A stretch of DNA of 64,000 bases, from the NCBI RefSeq assembly GCF_000157895.3, contig NC_022663.1, positions 186,001-250,000 on the forward strand, written 5' to 3'. The stretch comes from Mycobacterium kansasii ATCC 12478 (GTDB lineage Bacteria; Actinomycetota; Actinomycetes; Mycobacteriales; Mycobacteriaceae). The stretch's first letter is position 1, and each line of letters begins with the position of its first letter. Under the pieces are notes generated by a model that searched no databases, was not told the origin of the DNA, and saw only the letters and a program-made list of their open reading frames with translations. Below, in pieces: positions 43,069 to 51,962 of the stretch. A program made the position numbers and the translations under genes.

Positions 43069-45396
43069 GTGGTCGACCTACCGCGCGGCAACGAACCATT
43101 CACCGGGGCCATCAACCCGACGGTGGCCGGGTCCACCCCGGTCAAGCCGACGATCACCTATCCACCCGCCGGTGCCCCCAACGTCGTGATCGTGTTGCTC
43201 GACGACGTCGGGTTCGGCGCCGCGTCCACGTTCGGCGGGCCGGTTCCCACGCCCACTCTCGAACGCATTGCCGGAGCGGGCTTGCGCTACAACCAGTTTC
43301 ACACTACCGCCCTGTGCTCCCCGACGCGTGCCGCGCTGCTGACCGGACGCAACCACCACAGCGCCCACATGGGGACCATCTGCGAGATCGCCTACGGATT
43401 CCCCGGCTACGACAGCGTGCTGCCGCAGAGCACCGCGACCGTCGCACAGGTCCTGCAAATGAACGGCTACAGCACCGCGCTGTTCGGCAAGGCGCACTTC
43501 ACCCCCACCTGGGAGACCGGCCCCGCCGGCCCGTTCGACCGCTGGCCCACCGGCCTTGGCTTCGAGCGCTTCTACGGTTTCCTGGGCGGCGACACATCGC
43601 AGTACGAGCCGGCGCTTTACGACCAGACCACACCCGTCGAGCCGTATCTGGGGCGCGACGACTATCACCTCACCGAGGATCTTGCCGACAAGACGATCGA
43701 GTGGATCCGGATGCAGAAGACGTCGGCGCCCGACAAGCCGTTTTTCGTGTACTTGGCGCCCGGGGCGACACACAGCCCGCACCACGTGTGGCCGGAGTGG
43801 TCCGACCGGTTCGCCGGCCAGTTCGACGACGGCTGGGATGCGTTGCGGGAGCAGACATACGCCCGCCAGATCGAGATGGGCATCATCCCACCCGGCACGC
43901 AGTTGACCCCTCGCCCCGAGCAGATACCCGCCTGGGCGGACTACGACGATCGATACAAGCCGGTGGCCCGGCGCCTGATGGAGGTCTACGCCGGGTTCCT
44001 GGCCCACACCGACGCCCAGATCGGGCGGGTGGTCGAGGCCATCGACGAGTTGGGGCAATGGGACGACACGCTGTTCATCTATATCTGCGGTGACAACGGC
44101 GCGTCGGCCGAGGGAACGCTGCACGGTGCCTGGAGCTCGCCGGCGTTCCAAAACGGACTGCCCGAGGACCCCGAATGGCTGCTTGCACACCTGGCCGATT
44201 TCGGCACGGCGCGCTGCGAGAACCACTACAACGTCGGCTGGGCCTGGGCGCTCGACGCGCCGTTCCAGTGGATGAAGCAGGTGGCATCCCATTTTGGCGG
44301 CACCCGCAACGGAATGGCCATCTCCTGGCCGCGCGGTATCACCGGCGCGGGGGAGCAGCGCAGCCAGTTTCACCACGTCATCGACATCGTCCCCACCATC
44401 CTGGAGGTCACCGGCATCGAGATGCCCGAGCGCGTCAACGGCATCGAGCAGAAGCCGATCGAAGGGGTCAGCATGCGGTACTCGTTCGACGACGCCACCG
44501 CCGAAAGCCGGCGCACCACGCAGTATTTCGAGATCTTCGGCAATCGTGCCGTCTACCACGAAGGCTGGATGGCGTGCTGCTTCCATGGCCGGCTGCCCTG
44601 GATCCGCGCCCAGCGCAATATCCCGTTCGGCGACGCCGAGCGCTGGGAGCTCTACCACATCGCCGACGACTTCAGCCAGAGCGCCGACCTGGCCGAGCAG
44701 TACCCGGACAAACTCGCCGAGCTGCAGGCCGTTTTCGACGCCGAAGCACGCAAGTACGACGTCTACCCGCTCAGCGATGCCACGCTGGCGCGGGCGCTGC
44801 CTGTCAACCGGCCGAGCCTGCTCGGTGATCGCACCTCGGTCACCTACTACCCGGGTCAGTTACGCATCCCCGAACCGGTGACGCTGAGCTACACCAGTAC
44901 GTCGTTCATGTTGCGGGCACAGTTGCACATCCCGCCGGGGGGTGCTCAGGGGGTGGTCATCTCTGTCGGCGGGGCGATGGCCGGGTGGAGCCTTTATCTG
45001 CAAGACGGGGTGCCCAGCTTTGCCTACAACTATCTGGGCCACGAACTCACCACAGTCACCGCACCCCGGCCACTGCCCGAAGGCCCTGTGAATCTTGGGC
45101 TTTCGCTCGACTACGACGGCGGGGGACTGGGCAAGGGCGCATCGGTGACGCTGCTGGTCGACCACGCCGCCGTGGTCAGCGGCCGGTTGGAGCGCACCGT
45201 CCCGTTCCGGTTCTCGATGAGCGGCGAAACGCTGGACGTCGGCGTCGATACCGGGTCTCCGGTCGCACCGTACGGGCATGACTTCCGGTTCACCGGCCGG
45301 ATCGATCGCATCGACGTCACCGTCGACCCGCATCCGGCCGATCTCGCCGCCGCGATCGCCGAAGCTGAGATGCGCGCCGCGCTGGGCTCACAGTAG
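43069..45396 (+). CDS. Type I arylsulfatase
   Basis: This 775-residue enzyme hydrolyses sulfate esters using a formylglycine made from Cys83 in the signature CSPTRAALLTGR. The metal-binding Asp pair is VVIVLLDDVGFG at residues 39-50. A C-terminal 170-residue beta region (from FMLRAQLHIPPGGAQGVVIS) is a sandwich-type domain found in mycobacterial AtsA/AtsD-like proteins. No signal peptide is visible. The Cys-type signature would be matured by the aerobic formylglycine-generating enzyme or, in principle, a radical SAM maturase. The start is GTG. The GAP-family gene starts 34 bases downstream, probably cotranscribed. Confidence 0.93.
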   Translation: MVDLPRGNEPFTGAINPTVAGSTPVKPTITYPPAGAPNVVIVLLDDVGFGAASTFGGPVPTPTLERIAGAGLRYNQFHTTALCSPTRAALLTGRNHHSAHMGTICEIAYGFPGYDSVLPQSTATVAQVLQMNGYSTALFGKAHFTPTWETGPAGPFDRWPTGLGFERFYGFLGGDTSQYEPALYDQTTPVEPYLGRDDYHLTEDLADKTIEWIRMQKTSAPDKPFFVYLAPGATHSPHHVWPEWSDRFAGQFDDGWDALREQTYARQIEMGIIPPGTQLTPRPEQIPAWADYDDRYKPVARRLMEVYAGFLAHTDAQIGRVVEAIDELGQWDDTLFIYICGDNGASAEGTLHGAWSSPAFQNGLPEDPEWLLAHLADFGTARCENHYNVGWAWALDAPFQWMKQVASHFGGTRNGMAISWPRGITGAGEQRSQFHHVIDIVPTILEVTGIEMPERVNGIEQKPIEGVSMRYSFDDATAESRRTTQYFEIFGNRAVYHEGWMACCFHGRLPWIRAQRNIPFGDAERWELYHIADDFSQSADLAEQYPDKLAELQAVFDAEARKYDVYPLSDATLARALPVNRPSLLGDRTSVTYYPGQLRIPEPVTLSYTSTSFMLRAQLHIPPGGAQGVVISVGGAMAGWSLYLQDGVPSFAYNYLGHELTTVTAPRPLPEGPVNLGLSLDYDGGGLGKGASVTLLVDHAAVVSGRLERTVPFRFSMSGETLDVGVDTGSPVAPYGHDFRFTGRIDRIDVTVDPHPADLAAAIAEAEMRAALGSQ

Positions 45397-45430
45397 CGGA
45401 GACGGGGCGACGACTCGCTATCCTCAGCCG

Positions 45431-46117
45431 GTGACCGCCATGTGGAGCAGCCTTATCCCGCTGATTCTCGGCGGCGTCCTGGAACCGATCGAGATCGCGA
45501 TCACGATCATGTTGCTGGGCACGCCATCGCATCTGCGGACGGCCGGCGCCTGGGTCGGCGGGCATATCGGCACCCGCCTGTTGCAGGGCCTCATATTCGG
45601 CACCATCCTGCACTGGGGCACCCGTGCCCGCAGCACTGACGCGACGCACCCGCACCACTGGATTGTGTCGACCGTCCTCCTGGTGGTCGCCCTGCTGTTT
45701 CTCGTCACCGCGGCGCGAGAATTGTTGAGCGACGACGATCCCGAAGCGCCACCGCCGAAGTGGATGACGATGCTGACGACGGCGACGCCCACCAAGGCCT
45801 TCTTCATCGGCGCGGGTGTCATCACGGTTTCGGTCAAGACCTGGGTGTTCACTCTGGCCGCGATCAGCGTGATCGGCAACGCGGGGCTGCCGCGCGCCGC
45901 CAATATCGCTTCCTACATCGCGTTCGTGCTGCTGGCCATGAGCGCCAACCTGCTGATCATCGCCATGGCCGCATTATTCCCCACCCAGTCACGCACCCTG
46001 CTGGACCGGATCCTGCGCTGGCTCCAGGACAACAACCGACCCATCATGGTCGTCGTGGGCACGGTTTTCGGACTCTGGTTCGGGTGGAAAGCCTTGCATG
46101 GCTTGGGAATTCTCTAA
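45431..46117 (+). CDS. GAP-family membrane protein (Sap-like)
   Basis: This 228-residue protein has about six hydrophobic segments and the family opening WSSLIPLILGGVLEPIEIAITIMLLG, with KAFFIGAGVITVSVKTWVFTLAAI in the middle. GAP-family members include mycobacterial Sap, linked to export of sulfolipid and glycopeptidolipid. A GTG is used; an ATG three codons later is also possible. Behind an arylsulfatase and fadD31 it may handle an envelope lipid; this is inference. Confidence 0.8.
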   Translation: MTAMWSSLIPLILGGVLEPIEIAITIMLLGTPSHLRTAGAWVGGHIGTRLLQGLIFGTILHWGTRARSTDATHPHHWIVSTVLLVVALLFLVTAARELLSDDDPEAPPPKWMTMLTTATPTKAFFIGAGVITVSVKTWVFTLAAISVIGNAGLPRAANIASYIAFVLLAMSANLLIIAMAALFPTQSRTLLDRILRWLQDNNRPIMVVVGTVFGLWFGWKALHGLGIL

Positions 46118-46971
46118 CCGGGCGAGGCAGCTTCGTGCCGCCGCACCCAACGGATGTAGAGGATGCCGACCCCGGCAGTGATCAGGCCGTACAGCGCAAC
46201 CGCCCCGTGCTCGTCGGTGCCGGGAAAGTTCGCCGACGCGATGGCCAACGCGGTCGCCGGGTGGCGGCAGCTGCTCGCGAAAGCCACCACCGCCGAAAAC
46301 CGGCGATCGGGCCCACCCAACAGATGCCCCGCGGCCAAGGTCGCCACGACGAATACCGCCATGGCGACAAGGGTGGATTCGCCCACCAGCTTCCACATCC
46401 GCGGCGCCACGGCGACCAACAGCACGATCATTGCCACCGGCAGCACCCAGCGCTGGGCACTCTCGATGGGACCCGCGATGCGCTTGGCCGCCGCCGGCCA
46501 GACCGCCCCGATCGTCATCCCCGCAATGAGCGGCGCCAACACCGACACCAGCATCAGCCTGCCGATCGCCCCTGGGCTGACCACGTACTGATGCCCGAAT
46601 ACGTTGCCCAGCAAGGTCGCAGCCACGGCGAGCACGGGAACGGCGAGCACCGCCAGCACGATGACCAGGCCCAACCCGAATTGGACATGCCCGCCGGCCT
46701 TTTCCCCGCGGCGGGGCAACAAAGGCGGCAGGGGCGAGATCGCCAACGTCACCAGCGCGATGGCGATCTCCGGCCGCAGATCCATCACCTGTACCAGCAG
46801 CACCGCCACCCCGGGTGCAACGACGAGGACCGCCAACAGCGACCGCACCAGCAGTGCCGGGCGTTGCGTCAGGTAGCCCACGTCGCCGAACTGTGCGGTC
46901 AATCCGTAACCCAGGATCACGACGAACAGGCTTATCTGGAAGGCGAGCTTCGCCGCTTCTGCCGCTGTCAC
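46114..46971 (-). CDS. Bile acid:sodium symporter (BASS)-like membrane protein
   Basis: This 285-residue protein has about eight to ten hydrophobic segments, opening with AAKLAFQISLFVVILGYGLT and containing SAVVAFASSCRHPATALAIA near residue 220, the conserved core of BASS/ACR3-type transporters. It lacks a fully recognisable arsenite signature. The start is GTG, giving MTAAEAAKL. It overlaps the GAP gene by four bases at the 3' ends. Substrate unknown. Confidence 0.78.
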   Translation of the reverse strand: MTAAEAAKLAFQISLFVVILGYGLTAQFGDVGYLTQRPALLVRSLLAVLVVAPGVAVLLVQVMDLRPEIAIALVTLAISPLPPLLPRRGEKAGGHVQFGLGLVIVLAVLAVPVLAVAATLLGNVFGHQYVVSPGAIGRLMLVSVLAPLIAGMTIGAVWPAAAKRIAGPIESAQRWVLPVAMIVLLVAVAPRMWKLVGESTLVAMAVFVVATLAAGHLLGGPDRRFSAVVAFASSCRHPATALAIASANFPGTDEHGAVALYGLITAGVGILYIRWVRRHEAASPG

Positions 46972-47219
46972 GACGCACAGCCTGCCATGGCGCCCGGTGA
47001 CGCGGGCGCCGCATCCCGAAACCGGTTCCCCGGCGCCGTCAGCTCGCGGTCGGTCCGGTACGAAACGTCTTCGGCCCCAGTCCATTCACGGGCACAACGA
47101 CCGCCTGATCCGGGTCTCGACAGCCCAGGTCGGACGGATCGTCGTCCGGGACCTCCCGGCAGGTACGCCGCCACGGCCTGGGGGGAAAGTGCCGTTCGGA
47201 CTCGCTGGCACCCGGCGTG

Positions 47220-47945
47220 TCAGGCACGGCCATCGACTCGAATCGCCGACTCGACGTCATCGGCGCCGAGTTCTTTGGTGCAGAAGAACCAGTCGTCGCA
47301 CTCGACGCCCGCGACGTGACCATCCATTCGCTCCTTGGCGGTGCCGCACGAACCCGCCGGTGGCACAATCACCCGGTCTCCGGGGCGCCAATCGGCGGGC
47401 GTCGCGACATCGAAGCGATCGGCCGTCTGCAGCGCCTTGACCGCTCGCAACAGCTCGTCGAAGTTGCGTCCGAGGCTCAACGGGTAATAGATGATCGCGC
47501 GGACTATGCCCCCGGGGTCGATGATGAAGACTGCGCGCACCGCCTTCGTGGCGTCCTCGCCCGGCATGATCATCCCGTACTTCTGCGCGACCTGCATCGA
47601 GACATCCTCGACCAGCGGGAAACCGACTTCCACGTCATGCATACCGCGGAAACTGATCTTGTCCTTGACCGTTCGTAACCAAGCGATGTGGCTGTACAGC
47701 GAGTCCACGGACAAGCCGACCAGCTCGGTGTTATAGGCCGCGAACTCCTGCTGCATCGACGCGAACGTCATGAATTCGCTCGTGCACACCGGCGTGAAAT
47801 CCGCTGGATGGGAGAAGAAGATCACCCACTTGCCGGCATAGTCGGCAGGGAAGTTGATCGGGCCCTGGGTGGTGACGGCGGTAAAAGCCGGTGCTGGTTC
47901 CCCGATCCGGGGCATGGCGGCGGTGGGAGTGTCGGTGACGGTCAT
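47220..47945 (-). CDS. Peroxiredoxin (Prx6/archaeal-type) with C-terminal CX5C
   Basis: This 241-residue peroxidase reduces hydroperoxides. The peroxidatic Cys54 is in HPADFTPVCTSEF (PxxxTxxC). The C-terminus carries Cys216 and Cys222 in ECDDWFFCTKE, a CX5C pair like the resolving cysteines of thermophilic archaeal peroxiredoxins. AAAGGA lies five bases before the ATG. A CsoR-like palindrome is centred about 43 bases upstream of the start, suggesting metal- or redox-responsive control. Confidence 0.9.
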   Translation of the reverse strand: MTVTDTPTAAMPRIGEPAPAFTAVTTQGPINFPADYAGKWVIFFSHPADFTPVCTSEFMTFASMQQEFAAYNTELVGLSVDSLYSHIAWLRTVKDKISFRGMHDVEVGFPLVEDVSMQVAQKYGMIMPGEDATKAVRAVFIIDPGGIVRAIIYYPLSLGRNFDELLRAVKALQTADRFDVATPADWRPGDRVIVPPAGSCGTAKERMDGHVAGVECDDWFFCTKELGADDVESAIRVDGRA

Positions 47946-47980
47946 CGCGGTCCTTTCGGTGGTCCAACCCGTCCCAACAA

Positions 47981-47996
47981 ATACCGGCGGGGGTAT
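47981..47996. promoter_or_regulatory. ATACC-N6-GGTAT palindrome, CsoR-like candidate operator
   Basis: ATACCGGCGGGGGTAT is a palindrome with five exact bases per arm and six in the spacer, close to the ATACCC-N4-GGGTAT form of CsoR-family operators with one mismatch. It sits 36 bases before the peroxiredoxin start, where a promoter should be. A chance match in GC-rich sequence is possible. Confidence 0.4.
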
Positions 47997-48030
47997 ATTC
48001 CCATCTTCAGCTCCTCGCTCGCCCCAAGAC

Positions 48031-48546
48031 TCAGGGGCTGGTGCCCTGGTTGATGATGAGGGGCGGTGGCGCTCCTTCATGGGGGTCGGCGTGGGTCTTG
48101 TAGAACGGCGGCAGCGTGCCCACGCCTGCCTCGAACGGCGTCAGGTACTCAGCGTCGAATGTCACCCGATACCACTGGATTCCCAGCGACGCGGAGATAT
48201 CCGGGTCGGTACTCCTCGCAACGGTGATGCTGGTGACTCGTACGCACTTCACGTGTTCACGCATGACAGACGAGAACGTCGCCAGCCCGGTGCTGTACAT
48301 GGCCCGCATCGGCCCACCGAGGTATCCCCATGCGGTGCGGTATTCGTGGTTGTTGATTGCCGCGAAGTAGTCGACGATCACCTGCTGGCCTTTGCCGGCC
48401 GGGACGGCGTCGGGTTGCCCGTTGGCACACTCCGGATCGGCCCCGCCGCGTCCGGCCGGTGCCACGCCGATTCCGATCAACACCGCGACCGCGGCGACTA
48501 ACGAGCCCCCTTTACGACACCGTGAAATAGCCATACCGGCCAACAT
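48031..48546 (-). CDS. Secreted protein of unknown function
   Basis: This 171-residue protein begins with a short basic segment and a hydrophobic run (GGSLVAAVAVLIGIGVAPA), then a likely cleavage before ADPECANG. The mature part contains VIVDYFAAINNHEYRTAWGYLGGPM, a pattern seen in NTF2-like or SnoaL-like secreted mycobacterial proteins, and a few cysteines. The start (ATG at 48546 or an ATG four codons later) is not settled by a ribosome site. I do not recognise a function. Confidence 0.68.
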   Translation of the reverse strand: MLAGMAISRCRKGGSLVAAVAVLIGIGVAPAGRGGADPECANGQPDAVPAGKGQQVIVDYFAAINNHEYRTAWGYLGGPMRAMYSTGLATFSSVMREHVKCVRVTSITVARSTDPDISASLGIQWYRVTFDAEYLTPFEAGVGTLPPFYKTHADPHEGAPPPLIINQGTSP

Positions 48547-48810
48547 AGAGGGGACTTTGGCCTCTTAGCCACGACTTGCGGCGGAGGCGATCACGGACGT
48601 CGCCAGCAAGAACTCGGTACCGTTCAATCGTGTTAAGAGCGGACACCCGCCAACGTGAGCTGTCGGTATCCGGTGGGAGCATTGCTGGATAGCTTTGGAT
48701 CCGTGAGCACGGTATATCGCAGGGCCCGGGACTCGGTGGAGACACCTCAGCCCCTGTCCGTCCTCATCCGGGGGTAGCGGGCAGGGGCCATAGTCCCCGG
48801 AGGCTCTGCC

Positions 48811-49161
48811 TTGTCCCGCACCGACGCCCATGCTCCGTTCTGGGTTCAACTCGCCCGGGGCGATCTCGCTGCCGAAGCGCAGCATGCATCCGCTCACGCT
48901 GTCTGCGATCTTCCTGAGCGTCCCCCCGCGAAGTGGGAGAGCTGGTTCCCAGCGACCAAGTGTCACTGGGGCCTTCACTACACCGGCACCAACGTCTGCT
49001 CCTGCTCGATGTGCCATGCCGGGCCACAGCATCGTCAGGAGAACCGCAATCAGCGGCATCGTGACCGCTTAGCCGTCCACGCCGCGCTCGGGCGCTGGCG
49101 CCACGGCAATGATTCGGCCTTCGACGATCTCGTTCCACCTTCGCGCAAGTATTACTGGTAG
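48811..49161 (+). CDS. Cys-rich mycobacterial hypothetical protein with TTG start
   Basis: This 116-residue protein starts at a TTG with an excellent GGAGG seven bases upstream, which supports translation. It contains KCHWGLHYTGTNVCSCSMCH at about residues 50-69, a cluster of four cysteines and two histidines likely to bind metal. A basic tail follows (QHRQENRNQRHRDR). Codon third positions are less GC-rich than in neighbours, suggesting recent gain. The frame ends nine bases before the SpoIIAA-like gene, so they form an operon. It resembles small proteins in mycobacteria and their phages, from memory only. Confidence 0.62.
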   Translation: MSRTDAHAPFWVQLARGDLAAEAQHASAHAVCDLPERPPAKWESWFPATKCHWGLHYTGTNVCSCSMCHAGPQHRQENRNQRHRDRLAVHAALGRWRHGNDSAFDDLVPPSRKYYW

Positions 49162-49170
49162 GAGTAACAC

Positions 49171-49539
49171 ATGATCGAATACGACTTGGACACCGACCAC
49201 TCGATCCTGCTGGTGCGACCCAAATCCGCGCTCGACAGCGACGACTTCGACCAACTCGCGAAGACGGCTGACCCCCATATCGAGGCGACGGGCGACCTGG
49301 CCGGGCTCATCATCGATGCTCCCGGGTTTCCCGGCTGGGACAGCTTCGGTGCGATGGTCACCCACTTCCGATTCGTCCGAGATCACCACAAGCACGTGAA
49401 AAAGGTCGCGGTGGTCACCGACTCTCATCTTGGAGATGTCGTCGAGCATCTGGCGTCACACTTCGTGGCGGCAACGATTCGTCACTTTCCCGCCGCACAG
49501 ACCGAAGAAGCACGAAGATGGATTATCGACGGCTCCTGA
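49171..49539 (+). CDS. SpoIIAA-like (STAS/SEC14-type) small protein
   Basis: This 122-residue protein has the SpoIIAA-like pattern: MIEYDLDTDHSILLVRPKSA, then DDFDQLAKTADPHIEATGDLAGLIIDAPGFPGWDSF, then FRFVRDHHKHVKKVAVVTDS. These proteins have a STAS/SEC14-like fold with unknown ligand. AGGAG lies six bases before the ATG. It follows the Cys-rich gene by nine bases, so it is read from the same message. Confidence 0.82.
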   Translation: MIEYDLDTDHSILLVRPKSALDSDDFDQLAKTADPHIEATGDLAGLIIDAPGFPGWDSFGAMVTHFRFVRDHHKHVKKVAVVTDSHLGDVVEHLASHFVAATIRHFPAAQTEEARRWIIDGS

Positions 49540-49634
49540 ACCGTCGGCTCCCGATCTGAATTGACGGCGCCGGCCCCGCTGATGAGCTTTCGCGAATCCG
49601 TACCACCGTCCGGCCCGCGTGCCACGATGGTCGA

Positions 49635-50414
49635 ATGACAGCCACCCCTGAGCCGTCGTCGCAAGCGCCAGATGAGAATTCGGCCCTGGTGGGGTACCCG
49701 GTCACCGCCCCGCGACTGAGCGGTCCGGTTGTCTTCGACCAGCTCTGGACTGATTTGACGTTCGTCCATTGGCCGGTGCTACCGAACAGTATCGCGCAGC
49801 TGTATCCATCCGGGACCCGGCCCGACGTCTTCGCCGATGGGATGACCTACGTGGCGTTGGTCCCGTTTTTCTTGACGAGCACCAAACTCGGCACCGCACT
49901 CCCGCTGCCCTATTTCGGCAGCTTCCAGGAAACCAACATCCGGCTCTACTCCGTCGACGACGCCGGGCGCCACGGCGTCCTCTTCCGATCGCTGGAAACC
50001 GCGCGGCTGGCGGTCGTGCCCGTCACCCGGATCGGCCTCGGCGTCCCCTACACCTGGGCCAGGATGCGAATGATGCGCTACGGCAACCGGATTACGTATG
50101 ACAGCGTGCGCCGTTGGCCGCGGCGCGGGCTGCGCAGCCGGCTCACCATCGACATTGGCGAGGTGGTCGAGCCCACGCCGCTGGAGATCTGGCTGACCGC
50201 CCGCTGGGGCGCCCACACTCGCCGGGGCGGCCGCACGTGGTGGGTACCGAATGAGCATGACACGTGGCCATTGCATGCCGCGGAGATCGTCGAATTCGAT
50301 GACGAACTGCGCGACGCCAGCGGGGTGCGACCCGCCGGCCCACGTTTGCGTGCGCTGTATTCGCCAGGTATGCGAACGCGTTTCGGGCGTCGCCGCCTCG
50401 TCGAGTGGGGTTAA
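49635..50414 (+). CDS. DUF2071 protein (YqjF-like)
   Basis: This 259-residue protein has the DUF2071 pattern: FDQLWTDLTFVHWPVLPNSIAQLYPSGTRPDVFADGMTYVALVPF at residues 34-78, then LPLPYFGSFQETNIRLYSVDDAGRHGVLFRSLE, then LTARWGAHTRRGGRTWWVPNEHDTWPLHAAE. The fold is related to acetoacetate decarboxylase-like barrels; function is not known. Size and place match Rv1927. It ends four bases into the convergent Cys-motif gene. Confidence 0.85.
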   Translation: MTATPEPSSQAPDENSALVGYPVTAPRLSGPVVFDQLWTDLTFVHWPVLPNSIAQLYPSGTRPDVFADGMTYVALVPFFLTSTKLGTALPLPYFGSFQETNIRLYSVDDAGRHGVLFRSLETARLAVVPVTRIGLGVPYTWARMRMMRYGNRITYDSVRRWPRRGLRSRLTIDIGEVVEPTPLEIWLTARWGAHTRRGGRTWWVPNEHDTWPLHAAEIVEFDDELRDASGVRPAGPRLRALYSPGMRTRFGRRRLVEWG

Positions 50415-50836
50415 TAGGCCAGCACGTGGAAATGCCCTCGGGGACAGTCGCCTTCGATGCCGCTGTACGGGTCGTCATCGAATTCCCGCCAGTTCCAATG
50501 GTCTCCGCAGTAAGACGCCGCGCAGTCCGGGCAATGGAAGGGCGCATAAGCGTAGCCGACGCGATACAGCGCGGACGCGTCCGCGCCGGCGATCGCTTCG
50601 GCCACGACGTCGGCGCGGTCGGCCGAAAGGGGCTGACTGGCCACGCCGAAGAAAGTCTCCACCACGACGCGGGCTTGGCCTTGCGGGCGAACCAGGGCAT
50701 CCAACTCGGCCAACGCCTCAAGGGCCGGCCGGGATTTGTCACCGTGCGGTTCGGCTGGTCCAGCGAGCCGCACCCGTCCCGCCATGTTGCCGCATACCGC
50801 GCAACCGAAACAGGCCTCAGAGGCAGGTGTATCCAC
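50411..50836 (-). CDS. Zinc-ribbon-like hypothetical protein
   Basis: This 141-residue protein has cysteine pairs at the N-terminus (ACFGCAVCGN at about 9-18) and more at the C-terminus (FHCPDCAASYCGDHWNW and GDCPRGHFHVLAY), enough for one or two zinc sites. The middle is helical. It overlaps the downstream end of the SDR gene upstream of it by 20 bases on the same strand, which suggests coupling. I do not recognise the family. Confidence 0.68.
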   Translation of the reverse strand: MDTPASEACFGCAVCGNMAGRVRLAGPAEPHGDKSRPALEALAELDALVRPQGQARVVVETFFGVASQPLSADRADVVAEAIAGADASALYRVGYAYAPFHCPDCAASYCGDHWNWREFDDDPYSGIEGDCPRGHFHVLAY

Positions 50837-51584
50837 CGTCGATCACGATATCGGAGCCTGTCATGTAACTCGATGCCTCGCTGGCCAAGTAGAGGTAGAG
50901 GCCGGTGAGTTCGTCCGGACGGCCCAGGCGGCCGAGCGGTATTTTCGGCTCCCACAGCCGGTGATACTCCGCGAGGGGCTCGACGAGCTCGGTAAGGATG
51001 TAACCCGGACTTACGCTGTTAACCCGGATCTTGTGCGGGGCCAGCTCCACTGCCATGGCCTTGGTCAAATGAATGACCGCCGCTTTGGACGCGCAGTAGT
51101 GGCCCACTTGTTGCGGGACGTTGATGATGTGGCCCGACATCGAGGCGGTGTTGATGATGACCCCGCCCTGCCCTCGTTTGACCATGGCCCTGGCTGCGGC
51201 CCGGGCGGTGAGGAATACGCCGGTCACGTTGGTGCTCTGGATGCGCTCGAACTCTTCCAGCGACATCTCGAGCATCGGCGTGACTCCGACGATCCCGGCG
51301 TTGCACACGGCGATGTCGATCCCACCCAGCTCCGCGGTGACCCGGTCCAACATGCTGGTTACCTGCTCTTGCCGAGTCACATCGCAGCAGATGGGGAGCA
51401 CCGTGCCGCCGGCTGCGGCGAGTTCCTCGGCGGCCATCGCCAATAAGTCGGAATGCCTTGCGACAATGGCTACTTGAGCCCCGGCTTGGACATAGGCCAG
51501 AGCCACCTTCTTGCCGATGCCGGTGGAGCCCCCGGTGATCAGCGCCCGCTTGCCGTGCAAGTCGAACAAGTCCAACACGCTCAT
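50817..51584 (-). CDS. Short-chain dehydrogenase/reductase (Rv1928c-like)
   Basis: This 255-residue NAD(P) oxidoreductase has the classical SDR pattern. The cofactor motif ALITGGSTGIGKKVA is at residues 14-28, ICCDVT and NAG (AVCNAGIVG) follow, and the catalytic Ser, Tyr and Lys are in NTASMSGHIINVPQQVGHYCASKAA (YxxxK near residue 160). The C-terminus MTGSDIVIDGGYTC is usual. GGAGGGG lies seven bases before the ATG. Position matches Rv1928c. Substrate unknown. Confidence 0.9.
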   Translation of the reverse strand: MSVLDLFDLHGKRALITGGSTGIGKKVALAYVQAGAQVAIVARHSDLLAMAAEELAAAGGTVLPICCDVTRQEQVTSMLDRVTAELGGIDIAVCNAGIVGVTPMLEMSLEEFERIQSTNVTGVFLTARAAARAMVKRGQGGVIINTASMSGHIINVPQQVGHYCASKAAVIHLTKAMAVELAPHKIRVNSVSPGYILTELVEPLAEYHRLWEPKIPLGRLGRPDELTGLYLYLASEASSYMTGSDIVIDGGYTCL

Positions 51585-51873
51585 TCGCCATCCCCTCCAT
51601 ACGGTGACCGCCAACCGGCGCACGCTCTAGTGTGTCCGGCATCGGCAGGTTCCCGCACATGCGGTGAGCGCATCGTCCAAATTCACCCACCGGGCTGACG
51701 CTGCCGACTCACGCACCTCCCGATCGGGATTTCACCATCGCCACCACTTCCACTAAGCGAAGCTCCCACGGTACTGAGGCGAAAATCAGAAGGCCTTTCT
51801 AATTAATTCGCGGTCACATATCGCCGCAACGGACGTGAGCACGCATGTCGTCTATGGTGTATGATTGCATTTA
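51585..51873. other. Low-GC intergenic region, edge of the radical SAM insertion
   Basis: The stretch between the SDR gene and the radical SAM promoter becomes strongly AT-rich after about 51,780 (CTAATTAATTCG and similar), unlike the rest of the window. No coding frame is convincing. It probably marks the left boundary of an acquired segment. Confidence 0.5.
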
Positions 51874-51902
51874 TTCATAGCTGAGAACGGCGACCGTATA
51901 AT
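51874..51902 (+). promoter_or_regulatory. Candidate sigma-70-type promoter of the radical SAM operon
   Basis: A perfect TATAAT lies at 51897-51902 with TTCATA (4 of 6 to TTGACA) 17 bases upstream at 51874-51879. The expected start of transcription is near 51909, leaving about 54 bases to the TTG of the first gene. Perfect TATAAT is unusual in GC-rich mycobacterial DNA. Confidence 0.5.
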
Positions 51903-51962
51903 GCGCGCACGCCGCATATGTGACTGCATAGACACACCGCCACCAAGCGTAAGGAGCGTAAC

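Noticed and set aside
48547..48810. Possible regulatory RNA in the gap before the Cys-rich gene
   Set aside because: No stable hairpin series or terminator could be recognised by eye.
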